Part shown: positions 42,259 through 51,326 of the stretch, one piece after another | How the letters are laid out: every line of letters begins with the position of its first letter | How positions within the stretch are numbered: the stretch's first letter is position 1 | From: Caballeronia zhejiangensis | Lineage (GTDB): Bacteria > Pseudomonadota > Gammaproteobacteria > Burkholderiales > Burkholderiaceae | Reading direction: 5' to 3' | Assembly (NCBI RefSeq): GCF_000698575.1 | Contig: NZ_JFHD01000020.1 | Coordinates: 50,394 to 114,393 of the forward strand | Length of the DNA stretch: 64,000 nt | The notes under the pieces: model-generated | The model's database searches: none | What the model was told of the DNA's origin: nothing | What the model saw: only the letters and a program-made list of their open reading frames with translations | Made by a program: the position numbers and the translations under genes

Positions 42259-43597
42259 ATTGCCCGTTCGTCGCGCCGGTCCCGTTCTGCACGCCCGACG
42301 CGGGCACGGGATAGATCGGCGGCAACGACTGCGGCGGCGTGAGGATCGGCGGCAGGTCGGATGCCGGCAGGGGCATCGACGGCGGCGCCGGCAGCGACTC
42401 GGGCAGGTCGTTACGCGGCAACGCGGGCGGCGCTGATGCGGGCATCGTCGGCTGAGGCGCGGGGTAGGGCGCGGGGTAAGGAGCCGGGTAGGATGCAGCT
42501 GGCGTCTCTGGTGGCGCGACCGGTTCACGCGTGCGCGTGTCCTTCACATTCACATTCACATCGCGCACGCGCAGACGAAACGGCGGATGCCACTGAGCAT
42601 CGCTCTGCACTTCGAGCCATTGCGATTGCGGCTTCTTGAACGCAATCGCGACGCGCGTGAGATTCGTAACGATCAAGCCCTTGTCGTTGCGCAAAGGTTG
42701 ATCGATGTGAAAGCCGTTCGGCTCGGGCGCATCCGTGCCGTGAATCACGATCACGGGCCCGCGAAAACTTTCGGCCGCTTTCACGAGGCTGCGTTTCAAT
42801 TCGAGAAAGCCATCGCGCGGCTGGTTCGTGCGCGAGAAGCGCAGCCACGCGAAGCGCTCGCGCCGTTCGTAGCGCGAAAAATCGGGATCGCCCTGCAACA
42901 GGATGACGAGCGCGCGCATCTCGGAACGTCGCGCCGATTCCGCCGCGTGTTCGAGCCAGAATGTTGTCGCGACGGCGCGATCCTCGAACTCGCCGTTGCG
43001 CCCGCCCGCGGTCAGATAGTGATTGTTCGGACTCGGTGCATTCAGCCCGATGAACGCGACGCCTTGCGCCTGCCAGCGCACGATTTCCCGGAAGGTCCGA
43101 AAACGCGCGACATCGCTTTCGCGCGAGAGCGTAAGCGGGTTCTGCCCGAGCGACCCGGCATCGGCGAAAAAGAGCTGGCGCACGAAGTCGAGCCGCTCGA
43201 CCGGATCGTAGGCACCCGCATGCGCGAGTCCGCAATCCGCCCAGTCGTGCTGGCCGAGCAGCAGCACGAGCGGCGTGCGCGACGCGTCGAGCAGATCGTG
43301 CCGCGACTGATAGACGCTGTCGCGGCACGGTTCGGCGCCGTCCTTCAAATTGCCGTCGTAGACGATGAACGCGATGTTGGGGTCGCGCCCGATCGCGTCG
43401 AGCATGCGGCGCACGGGCGCTTCGTCGGCGGGGCGGGAAATGGCGCCGGACAGAACCGCGAAGCCGAGCGGCGCGCTGCCCTCGGCGCGCGCCTGCGCGA
43501 TCGTGCCGCACGCGAGTGCGGCGCCGATCGCCATGACGCGCGTCAAACGTGTCGCGGCACGCCCAACGCGCGAAGTGTCACGCTCAACGCGAGGCAT
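42257..43597 (-). CDS. Exported metallophosphoesterase-like protein with degenerate motifs and proline-rich tail
   Basis: A 446-residue protein of unknown function. The N-terminus is basic, then a hydrophobic stretch (about 22-37) ends in ARA, a likely signal peptide. The body (about 40-345) follows a calcineurin-like layout: VYDGNLKDG near 80, LGQHDWADCG near 115 and VIHGTDAP near 285. The D-x-H motif is missing, GNHD is GQHD and GHxH is absent, so metal catalysis is doubtful. The C-terminal 100 residues are extremely Pro-rich. The start is uncertain; the ATG at 43597 overlaps mutS by 14 bp. Confidence 0.65.
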   Translation of the reverse strand: MPRVERDTSRVGRAATRLTRVMAIGAALACGTIAQARAEGSAPLGFAVLSGAISRPADEAPVRRMLDAIGRDPNIAFIVYDGNLKDGAEPCRDSVYQSRHDLLDASRTPLVLLLGQHDWADCGLAHAGAYDPVERLDFVRQLFFADAGSLGQNPLTLSRESDVARFRTFREIVRWQAQGVAFIGLNAPSPNNHYLTAGGRNGEFEDRAVATTFWLEHAAESARRSEMRALVILLQGDPDFSRYERRERFAWLRFSRTNQPRDGFLELKRSLVKAAESFRGPVIVIHGTDAPEPNGFHIDQPLRNDKGLIVTNLTRVAIAFKKPQSQWLEVQSDAQWHPPFRLRVRDVNVNVKDTRTREPVAPPETPAASYPAPYPAPYPAPQPTMPASAPPALPRNDLPESLPAPPSMPLPASDLPPILTPPQSLPPIYPVPASGVQNGTGATNGQ

Positions 43598-46277
43598 CCG
43601 GCGCAAGCTTCGCCAGTTCATGCAGTTCGTAGAGCAGATCGAGCGCCTCACGCGGCCGCAGATCGTTCGGATCGAGCGCGCGCAGTTTTTCCATCACCGG
43701 ATGTTCGGGCGCTTCCTTCGCTGGCGCTTCATCTTCATAAGGCGTGTAAGGCTGGCTCGCGAACAGGTCGAATTGCGCGGCGGGCTGGCTGATCGACTGC
43801 TGCTCCAAATGGACGAGATGCTTGCGCGCCGCGCGGATCACGGCGCCTGGCACGCCGGCGAGCTGCGCGACCTGCAGACCGTAGCTCTGATTGGCCGGAC
43901 CTTCGCTCACCGCGTGCAGGAACACGATGCCGTGATCGTGCTCCACCGCCGACAGATGCACGTTGGCCGCCTGCGCAAATTCCGCGGGCAACTGCGTGAG
44001 CTCGAAGTAATGCGTGGCGAAGAGCGTGTAGCAGGCGTTGTGCGTGAGCAGATGCCGCGCGATCGCCCATGCGAGCGCGAGGCCGTCGAAGGTCGACGTG
44101 CCGCGTCCGATCTCATCCATCAAGACAAGGCTCGACGCGGTCGCGTCGTTGAGAATCGCCGCTGCCTCCGTCATCTCGACCATGAAGGTCGAACGTCCGC
44201 CCGCGAGATCGTCGGCGGCGCCGATGCGCGTGAAGATGCGATCCAGCGCGCCGAAACGCGCGCGCTTTGCGGGCACGTAACTGCCGACGTGCGCCATCAG
44301 CGCGATCAGCGCGGTCTGACGCATGAAGGTCGATTTACCGCCCATATTCGGGCCGGTGATGAGCAACAGCTTGCGGTCCTGGCTGAGACAACAGTCGTTG
44401 GCGATGAACTGCTCGACCTGCGCCTCGACGACGGGATGCCGGCCCTGTTCGATATCGATGCCCGCGTCGGCGCTGAATTCCGGTGCGACCCAGTCGAGCG
44501 CGCGGGCGCGTTCGGCAAACGCGCACAGCAGATCGAGTTCCGCGAGCGCGCTTGCGACGCGCTGACAATCCGCGATGAAGGGCAACAGGTTCTGCAAGAG
44601 CGCGTCGTACAGCGCGCGTTCGCGGGCGAGGGCGCGTTCCTGCGCGGAAAGCGCCTTGTCTTCGAACGCCTTCAGTTCGGGCGTAATGTAGCGCTCGGCG
44701 TTCTTGAGCGTCTGACGGCGGCGATAGTCGTCGGGCACCTTGTCGGTCTGCCCGCGCGTGACCTCGATATAGAAGCCGTGCACCTTGTTGTACTCGACAC
44801 GCAGATTCGCGATGCCGGTGCGCGTGCGCTCGCGCGCTTCGAGATCGATCAGGAACTGATCGCAGTTCTCCGAAATATCGCGCAATTCGTCGAGATCGGG
44901 ATCGTAGCCGCGCGCGATCACACCGCCGTCGCGAATCAGCGCGGCGGGTTCCGCTGCGATGGCGTTCGTCAGCAGATCGAGACATTCGTGCGGCGGTTCA
45001 AGCCCGGCGTCGATGCGCTCGAGCGCCGGCGCATGCGTGGCGACTGCGGCGACGAGGGCGCGCAGATCGGGCAGCGCGGCGAAGGTATCGCGCAGGCTCG
45101 ACAGATCACGCGGACGCGCCGACAGCAACGCGAGACGGCCCGTGATGCGCTCGATGTCCGAAATCTTGCGTAGCGCGCCGCGCAGCGTGTCGAGGCCGCC
45201 GCTCGTGGGCGCGTCGAGCACTGCGCCGATCGCCTGCTGGCGCGCCTGAGCGATCGACGCATCGCGCGGCGGATGATGCAGCCAGTGGCGCAACAGGCGG
45301 CTGCCCATCGTCGTACAGCAAGTGTCGAGCAGCGAGAACAGCGTCGGCGATTCGGTGCCGCGCAGTGTTTCGGTGAGTTCGAGATTGCGTCGCGTGGCCG
45401 GATCGAGCCCGATGTACTCCGATTCGTATTCGACTTTCAGACTGCGCACGTGGCGCAACTGCTGGCCTTGCGTGGCGGCGGCATAGAGCAGCAGCGCGCC
45501 GGCCGCACCGCACGCGCAGGTGAGCGTTTGCGCGCCGAAACCGTCGAGGCTCGCGACATCGAGTTGCTCTCGCAAGCGCTGCGTGCCCGAGCCGACGTCG
45601 AAGTGCCACGCCGGCACGCGCGTGGTCGCGCCGGGATGCGTCACGCCGAGCGACGCCTGAACGTCGGTGATCGAATCGGCGATGAGCGTTTCCGCCGGAC
45701 GAATGCGCTCGAGCGCCGCGCTGACCTGATTCGGCGCGACTTCCGCGAGACGCAATGCGCCGCTCGCGAGATTGAGCCACGCGAGGCCGACGCTCGTCAC
45801 CACGCCGCGACGGTTGTGCGCGGGGCAGAGCGCCAGCAGATAGACATCGCTCTTATCGGAGAGCAGGGCTGCGTCGGTGAGCGTGCCCGGTGTGACGACG
45901 CGCACGACCTTGCGCTCGACCGGACCTTTAGATGTCGCCGGATCGCCGATCTGCTCGCAGATCGCCACCGATTCGCCCAGCTTCACGAGCTTCGCGAGAT
46001 ATTGTTCGCATGCGTGATGCGGCACGCCCGCCATCCTGATCGGATTGCCGCCCGATGCGCCGCGCTGTGTGAGCGTGAGATCGAGCAGACGCGCGGCTTT
46101 CTCGGCGTCGTCGAAGAAAAGCTCGTAGAAATCGCCCATCCGGTAGAAAACGAGCGTGCCGGGATGCTCCGCCTTGATGCGCAGATACTGCTGCATCATC
46201 GGCGTGTGCTGCGACAGGTCCGCGAGCGGCGCGGCGGTGTCTGGTGAGGTGTCGGGAGTTGCCGTTTGAGTGCCCAT
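43584..46277 (-). CDS. mutS: DNA mismatch repair protein MutS
   Basis: MutS recognises mismatches and starts MutL-dependent repair. The 897-residue protein has the N-terminal mismatch-binding domain with FYRMGDFYELFF near 43-54, which carries the stacking Phe and the Glu. The connector, core/lever and clamp domains follow. The ATPase domain has Walker A GPNMGGKSTFMRQ near 640, Walker B LVLMDEIGRGTSTFDG near 715 and the C-terminal dimer/tetramer region to 897. Length is slightly above E. coli (853). Start at 46277 has an acidic, low-complexity leader before the core. Confidence 0.97.
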   Translation of the reverse strand: MGTQTATPDTSPDTAAPLADLSQHTPMMQQYLRIKAEHPGTLVFYRMGDFYELFFDDAEKAARLLDLTLTQRGASGGNPIRMAGVPHHACEQYLAKLVKLGESVAICEQIGDPATSKGPVERKVVRVVTPGTLTDAALLSDKSDVYLLALCPAHNRRGVVTSVGLAWLNLASGALRLAEVAPNQVSAALERIRPAETLIADSITDVQASLGVTHPGATTRVPAWHFDVGSGTQRLREQLDVASLDGFGAQTLTCACGAAGALLLYAAATQGQQLRHVRSLKVEYESEYIGLDPATRRNLELTETLRGTESPTLFSLLDTCCTTMGSRLLRHWLHHPPRDASIAQARQQAIGAVLDAPTSGGLDTLRGALRKISDIERITGRLALLSARPRDLSSLRDTFAALPDLRALVAAVATHAPALERIDAGLEPPHECLDLLTNAIAAEPAALIRDGGVIARGYDPDLDELRDISENCDQFLIDLEARERTRTGIANLRVEYNKVHGFYIEVTRGQTDKVPDDYRRRQTLKNAERYITPELKAFEDKALSAQERALARERALYDALLQNLLPFIADCQRVASALAELDLLCAFAERARALDWVAPEFSADAGIDIEQGRHPVVEAQVEQFIANDCCLSQDRKLLLITGPNMGGKSTFMRQTALIALMAHVGSYVPAKRARFGALDRIFTRIGAADDLAGGRSTFMVEMTEAAAILNDATASSLVLMDEIGRGTSTFDGLALAWAIARHLLTHNACYTLFATHYFELTQLPAEFAQAANVHLSAVEHDHGIVFLHAVSEGPANQSYGLQVAQLAGVPGAVIRAARKHLVHLEQQSISQPAAQFDLFASQPYTPYEDEAPAKEAPEHPVMEKLRALDPNDLRPREALDLLYELHELAKLAPDASR

Positions 46278-46440
46278 CTTGCGTGCTTTGAAGGCCAGAA
46301 TGACTAAACGGCCGGGCGCGACGTGCGCTGGCCGTCGTTCAGCCGATAGAGCAGGAGTTTAACCTGTCGCGAGATGACGGCGAGTCGGCCGAATGGCCAA
46401 CGAGATGTGTCTAGTCGATATGCATTGCCCACGCGAACGC

Positions 46441-46476
46441 CGCCGCCGGCACGGACGCGATGCCGTGCCGGCGGCG
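46441..46476. repeat. Strong 14-bp inverted repeat downstream of the DUF883 gene
   Basis: CGCCGCCGGCACGG (46441-46454) and CCGTGCCGGCGGCG (46463-46476) are perfect arms with an 8-nt loop. It lies 24 bp after the DUF883 stop in its direction of transcription. No T tract follows, so it may be a Rho-assisted terminator or an mRNA 3' stabiliser. Confidence 0.6.
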
Positions 46477-46499
46477 ATTTCCGATGACGCCGGAGCGCG

Positions 46500-46868
46500 T
46501 CACGCGCGCCCGGCGAGATATCCGACGAGCAATGCGAGACCCGCCACCGCGCCGAGCGTGTGCCACGGCTTGTCGTGAACGAACTCGTCGGCGTAACCGG
46601 CTGCGTCGTTCAGTCTGCCGGTGAGCGCCGTGCCCGCGCCGTTCATCTGCGAACGGGCGGTCTTGAGGCGCGATTGCAGTTCCTTGCGCAGCTTGTCGGC
46701 ATCGACGTCCCTTGCGCCGGAGATCGAGCTTTCCAGATCATCGAGCAGGCTGCGCAACTGGCTGCTCGCCGAATCGACCGCGTCGCTCGCACCGCGTACC
46801 GCGCGCTGGCCGACATCGGCTGCGCCATTGATCTTGCTGTCGAGCGTCGAACGTGTGAACAATCCCAT
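46500..46868 (-). CDS. DUF883 / YqjD-ElaB-like membrane-anchored protein
   Basis: A 122-residue protein with a long amphipathic helical region (about 8-95) and a C-terminal transmembrane anchor (LGAVAGLALLVGYLAGRA, about 103-120) preceded by the family segment FVHDKPWHT. E. coli relatives YqjD and ElaB bind ribosomes at the membrane in stationary phase. The second ATG (46868) is chosen because AAAGGAG lies 8 bp upstream, while it is only one base from the first ATG. Function here is inferred. Confidence 0.83.
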   Translation of the reverse strand: MGLFTRSTLDSKINGAADVGQRAVRGASDAVDSASSQLRSLLDDLESSISGARDVDADKLRKELQSRLKTARSQMNGAGTALTGRLNDAAGYADEFVHDKPWHTLGAVAGLALLVGYLAGRA

Positions 46869-47072
46869 TTCCATGCTCCTTTATTGACGTTTGCCGAGGA
46901 ATGAATATCGCCGGGTCCGTCCGCGATGCGCCATGCGGATGCCCGCGATCGGCCGCGCCGGGCCGTACATGGCGTTACGACCCGACCCCGCCGCCGGCGT
47001 TCCTCCATGGTTTCCTCGTGAGCCGGCGCCGGGGCATGAACCCAGAATACACCGTTCACCGTGGAGCAAGGT

Positions 47073-48371
47073 TCATTCCTCGACGAGCGCGACGAGATCG
47101 GTTTCGCGCTCGTTGTGCGTGTGGCGGCGCATCGCCAGCGCCATCATCAGGCACACGAAGACGCCGAACGCGACGATGATCCACTGCACCGGCACCTTCT
47201 CCGTCAACAGCAAGGCGTAAGCGCCGAGCATCGCGAGCACGGCGAGATTCTGGTTGAAGTTCTGCACCGCGATGGAATGTCCGGCCGACAGCAGCGTCGC
47301 GCCGCGATGCTGCAGGATCGCGTTCATCGGCACGATGAAAAAGCCCGACAGGCCGCCGAGCGCGATCATCAGCGGATAGGCCATCAGGATGTACGCCGGC
47401 GCGAAGAGCGGACCGATATGCACGCCCGCGCCGGCCGGAAAGAGGTCCTTGTTGTAGAACGCCATCGCGACCGCGACCGCGCCGATCAGCACGCCGACCG
47501 GCAGCACTTTCAGCGATTGGCGCAGCACGATCCACGCGGACGCCGCCGCCGCGCCGAGCGCGATGCCCACGCCCGTCACGCCCTGCAGCACGGCGGCTTT
47601 GGAGAGCGACAGGCCGAGGTTCGCATCGGCCCATTTCAGCACGAGCAATTGCAGCGTGACGGCCGCGCCCCAGAGCAGCGTCGTGACCCACAGCGCGATC
47701 TGCGCGAGCTTGTCCTTCCACAGCACCATGAAGCAGCGCGAGAAATCGTGGACGAGCTTCGTCGGTTCGTTCAGCAGATTCGGATAGCGCGCGCCGGTAT
47801 CGGGGATGAATACGTTGATGACGGCCGCCGACGCGTAGATCACCATCACGGCGAAGAGCGCGGCGTGCGCGGCGCTGCTCACGAACGGCAGATGCGCGTG
47901 CTCGACCCAGCGCCCGACGACCTGGCTCACGAGCGCGCCGCCGATCACGGTGCCGAGAATCGTCGAGCCGACCGTCGCCGATTCGAGCCACGCGTTCGCC
48001 ACGATCAGCTTTTGCGGCGGCAAGAGCTCGGTGAGAATGCCGTATTTCGCGGGCGAATAGGCCGCCGCGCCGAGGCCGACGACGCCATACGCGATCATCG
48101 GATGCACGCCCGCGATCATCATCGCGCAGCCGGCCGCCTTGAGCGCGTTCGACGTGAACATGACGTGGCGCTTCTGGATCGCATCGGCGAATGCGCCGAC
48201 GAATGGCGCGAGCAGAACATACGAAATCGTGAAGAAGATCTGCAACAGCGGCGTGACCCACGGCGCGGAATGCACGACGGCGAGCATGGCGATCGCCGCG
48301 ATCAGGAGCGCATTGTCGGCGAGCGACGAAACGAACTGCGCGGCGATGATCGTATAGAAGCCTTTCTTCAT
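47073..48371 (-). CDS. lplT: Lysophospholipid transporter LplT (MFS)
   Basis: A 432-residue MFS transporter with about 12 hydrophobic helices. E. coli LplT flips lysophosphatidylethanolamine inward across the inner membrane for re-acylation by Aas. The N-terminus MKKGFYTIIAAQFVSSLADNAL and the FVGAFADAIQKRHVMF loop (near 60) match that family. No aas gene is adjacent. Function is from the family. The C-terminal tail is charged. The open frame continues upstream but the ATG at 48371 gives the conserved N-terminus. Confidence 0.9.
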   Translation of the reverse strand: MKKGFYTIIAAQFVSSLADNALLIAAIAMLAVVHSAPWVTPLLQIFFTISYVLLAPFVGAFADAIQKRHVMFTSNALKAAGCAMMIAGVHPMIAYGVVGLGAAAYSPAKYGILTELLPPQKLIVANAWLESATVGSTILGTVIGGALVSQVVGRWVEHAHLPFVSSAAHAALFAVMVIYASAAVINVFIPDTGARYPNLLNEPTKLVHDFSRCFMVLWKDKLAQIALWVTTLLWGAAVTLQLLVLKWADANLGLSLSKAAVLQGVTGVGIALGAAAASAWIVLRQSLKVLPVGVLIGAVAVAMAFYNKDLFPAGAGVHIGPLFAPAYILMAYPLMIALGGLSGFFIVPMNAILQHRGATLLSAGHSIAVQNFNQNLAVLAMLGAYALLLTEKVPVQWIIVAFGVFVCLMMALAMRRHTHNERETDLVALVEE

Positions 48372-48532
48372 GAGCGGGAATGACGTGGGGCGCGGCGCGC
48401 GGCGTGAGAGCGGGGCAGGCGGAAGAAAGCGCGCATCGCCGTTGCCGGAACGAGGGCAAAGCTTGCACTGTAACGGAGCCCTGCATTCGGTGCAGAGCAG
48501 GCGGCGCGCCCGGGATGCGGAAGAGGTCAAAC

Positions 48533-48555
48533 AAAAGGGGCGCAAGACGCGCCCC
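48533..48555 (-). terminator. Terminator after suhB
   Basis: On the minus strand, GGGGCGC and GCGCCCC pair as a 7-bp stem with a 5-nt loop, followed by TTTT. It lies just downstream of the suhB stop, before lplT. Confidence 0.65.
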
Positions 48556-48566
48556 CTCGATGCTGC

Positions 48567-49370
48567 TTATTCGCCGGTCAGGCGCGTGCGCGAGTACATG
48601 TCGAGGATCTTGACCATCTGCGCGTAGACCTTCGGATTGGCGGCGACGATTTCGTTTCTGAACAGGAAATCCGATTCGCCGGTGTAGTTGCCGACGAGTC
48701 CGCCCGCTTCGGTCACGATGAGGCTGCCCGCCGCCACATCCCACGGATGGATGCCTTGCTCGAAGAAGCCGTCGAGACGGCCGGCCGCGACGTTCGCGAG
48801 ATCCAGCGCCGCCGCGCCCGGACGGCGCAGCCCTGCGCACGACAGCGTCATTTCGCTGAAGAGGCGCATATAGGCGTTCAGACCCTGGCCGTCGCGGAAC
48901 GGGAAGCCGGTGCCGATCAGCGCATCCGACAGACGGTCGAGCTTGCCCACGCGAATGCGTCGCTCGTTCAGATACGCGCCGCGGCCGCGCGATGCGGTGA
49001 AGAGGTCGTTGCGCGTCGGATCGTAGATGACCGCCTGCTGCACGACGCCCTTGTGCGCGAGCGCGATCGACACGCAGTAGTACGGAAAGCCGTGGATGAA
49101 GTTGGTGGTGCCGTCGAGCGGATCGATGATCCACTGAAACTCCGACTCGCGATCCGTCGCGCCGGATTCTTCGGCGAGGATCGAGTGATCGGGATAGGCG
49201 GTGTGCAGCGTCTCGATGATCGCGGCTTCGGACGCCTTGTCGACTTCCGTCACGAAGTCGTTGTGCTGTTTCTTGCTGACCTGGAGACGATCCAGATCGA
49301 GCGACGCGCGGTTGATGATCTGTCCGGCGCGGCGGGCGGCCTTGACAGCGATATTGAGCATCGGATGCAT
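48567..49370 (-). CDS. suhB: Inositol-1-monophosphatase family protein (SuhB)
   Basis: A 267-residue Mg-dependent phosphatase. Metal motifs are LAEESGATD near 65-73, WIIDPLDGTTNFIHGFP near 80-96 and WDVAAGSLIVTEAGG near 214-228. SuhB in E. coli also acts with the Nus factors in rRNA antitermination; that second role cannot be judged here. Start at 49370 has AGAGG 10 bp upstream. It is divergent from trmJ across 251 bp. Confidence 0.94.
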   Translation of the reverse strand: MHPMLNIAVKAARRAGQIINRASLDLDRLQVSKKQHNDFVTEVDKASEAAIIETLHTAYPDHSILAEESGATDRESEFQWIIDPLDGTTNFIHGFPYYCVSIALAHKGVVQQAVIYDPTRNDLFTASRGRGAYLNERRIRVGKLDRLSDALIGTGFPFRDGQGLNAYMRLFSEMTLSCAGLRRPGAAALDLANVAAGRLDGFFEQGIHPWDVAAGSLIVTEAGGLVGNYTGESDFLFRNEIVAANPKVYAQMVKILDMYSRTRLTGE

Positions 49371-49621
49371 GAGCGAAATCCTCTGACCGCCCAGCAGCTT
49401 CGTGTGGACGGGAAAATTGGCGACAACGACTATGTCGACGAAAGACGAATTGAATAAGAGCGGGGCGTTCGCGCGAAGGTTCTTTGGAAGCCACGCAAGA
49501 ACCGTTCGCCGCGCGCGAAGGCGCCATTTTACCCGAAAGTGGCCGCGCGGTTCCGGCGCATGGCCAAAGCGCGTTAACATATCGGGTCGCACTTTCTTCA
49601 AAATTCAGCACGAACCGCGCC

Positions 49622-50392
49622 TTGGAACCCAACGAACTTTCCGCGCCCGCCGGCGGCTTCACGTCGACGCGCTTCATCCTGGTCGAGCCGAGTCATCCGG
49701 GCAATGTCGGCGCGGCCGCCCGCGCGCTCAAGACGATGGGCTTCGCGCGCCTCGTCCTCGTCGCGCCGCGCGTGACCGACGTCAAGAACGAGCCCGAAGC
49801 CATCGCGATGGCCTCCGGCGCCGACGACGTGCTCGCGTCCGCGCATGTCGTCGACACGCTCGCCGATGCGCTCGTCGGCGTGCGCTGGTCGGTCGCGCTG
49901 ACCGCGCGTATGCGCGAATACGGGCCGCCGCAGATGCCGCCGCGCGCGCTCGCCGAACGCGCGCATGAATTCGTGCGCCACGGCGATATCGCGCTCGTGT
50001 TCGGCAACGAGCGCACCGGGCTTTCCAACGCGGACGTCGAAAGATGCAGCGCGCTCGCACATATTCCGGCCAATCCAGCCTACAGCTCGCTCAATCTCGC
50101 GCAGGCCGTGCAGGTGCTCGCGTATGAACTACGCGTCGCGTTCCAGACGTCCGCGAGCCCGCTTGCCGTGGTGGAATCGGCGGGGCAGAGCGCATCGAGC
50201 GATGAAATCGAAGGCATGTACGCGCATCTCGAAGACGCGCTCGTCGCGCTCGATTTTCTCGATCCGGCCAATCCGAAGAAGCTGATGTCGCGCGTGCGGC
50301 GGATGTTCGCGCGTTCCGGGCTCGAGCGCGAAGAAGTGAATATTTTGCGCGGCATCGCGAAGCACATCCTCCTTCGGACGAAAAAGGACTGA
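49622..50392 (+). CDS. trmJ: tRNA (cytidine/uridine-2'-O-)-methyltransferase TrmJ
   Basis: Methylates the 2'-OH of residue 32 in tRNA. The 256-residue SPOUT methyltransferase starts its core with RFILVEPSHPGNVGAAARALK near 17-37. The knot motifs are LVFGNERTGLSN near 124-135 and IPANPAYSSLNLAQAVQVLAYE near 142-163. A helical C-terminal domain follows. The TTG at 49622 is chosen because the frame upstream is not conserved in character; no strong ribosome-binding site is visible, so the start is uncertain. A TAACAT at 49575-49580 may be its -10. cysE follows in the same direction. Confidence 0.92.
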   Translation: MEPNELSAPAGGFTSTRFILVEPSHPGNVGAAARALKTMGFARLVLVAPRVTDVKNEPEAIAMASGADDVLASAHVVDTLADALVGVRWSVALTARMREYGPPQMPPRALAERAHEFVRHGDIALVFGNERTGLSNADVERCSALAHIPANPAYSSLNLAQAVQVLAYELRVAFQTSASPLAVVESAGQSASSDEIEGMYAHLEDALVALDFLDPANPKKLMSRVRRMFARSGLEREEVNILRGIAKHILLRTKKD

Positions 50393-50519
50393 CCGCGCTG
50401 GCGTCGGGGGCATCGGGCAGACTGCGCGCGCTCGTCCTACAATCGGCGAAAAACGGCGAACGCCGATAAGCTTTGCGCGATTCGTGCAAAGCACTCGTCC
50501 CCCTTTCAGAGACATCGCC

Positions 50520-51326
50520 ATGTTCGACCGACTTCGCGAAGACATCGCCGCCATCCGCGAGCGCGATCCCGCCGCCCGCAGCGCCTGGGAAGTCGTCACC
50601 TGTTATCCGGGGCTGCACGCGATCGTCCTGCATCGCATCGCGAACGCGTGCTGGCGCGGACAGTGGCGCTGGCTCGCGCGGTTCGTGTCGCAGATCGCGC
50701 GCTTTCTCACCGGCATCGAAATTCATCCGGGCGCGACGCTCGGACGGCGCGTGTTCATCGATCACGGCATGGGCGTCGTGATCGGCGAGACGGCCGAAAT
50801 CGGCGACGACTGCACGATCTATCAGGGCGTGACGCTCGGCGGCACGTCGCTCACGCGCGGCGCGAAACGTCATCCGACGCTCGGGCGCGGCGTGATCGTC
50901 GGTGCGGGCGCGAAGGTGCTCGGCGGCTTCACGGTCGGCGCCGATGCGAAGATCGGCTCGAATGCGGTCGTCGTGAAGCCGGTGCCGGCGGGCGGTACGG
51001 CGGTGGGCAATCCGGCGCGCATCGTGATGCCGGCCGTCGCGAAGAAGCCATCCGATGAAACCGCGAAGAGCGGCTTTTGCGCTTACGGCATTACGCCGAA
51101 CGCGGACGATCCCGTGTCGCTCGCGATCCACGGGCTGATCGATCACGCGTCGACGCAGACGCAGCGCATCGACGACATCGTCGCGGCGCTCGAACGGCTC
51201 GGCGCGCGCGTGGAAGCGCTCAACGCCGTCGATGGCGCCGCGCTCGTCGATCTCAAGCGCCTGTGCACGTCGATGGATGGCAAGGCGGCGGACGAGCGCG
51301 CCGCGTCGCTCGAACGCGCGAGTTAA
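50520..51326 (+). CDS. cysE: Serine O-acetyltransferase
   Basis: Transfers acetyl from acetyl-CoA to serine, the first step of cysteine synthesis. The 268-residue protein has the N-terminal helical region (MFDRLREDIAAIRERDPAAR) and the left-handed beta-helix with hexapeptide repeats (about 65-165). Active-site segments are GIEIHPGATLGRRVFIDHGM near 66-85 and ETAEIGDDCTIYQGVTLGG near 91-109. The tail beyond 175 is longer than usual and helical. Its stop overlaps the convergent lpxH stop by 4 bp. Confidence 0.95.
   Translation: MFDRLREDIAAIRERDPAARSAWEVVTCYPGLHAIVLHRIANACWRGQWRWLARFVSQIARFLTGIEIHPGATLGRRVFIDHGMGVVIGETAEIGDDCTIYQGVTLGGTSLTRGAKRHPTLGRGVIVGAGAKVLGGFTVGADAKIGSNAVVVKPVPAGGTAVGNPARIVMPAVAKKPSDETAKSGFCAYGITPNADDPVSLAIHGLIDHASTQTQRIDDIVAALERLGARVEALNAVDGAALVDLKRLCTSMDGKAADERAASLERAS

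Noticed and set aside
47056..49677. 873-codon minus-strand frame covering lplT and suhB
   Set aside because: Arg/Ala-rich shadow in another frame; the real lplT and suhB frames carry conserved motifs and proper starts.
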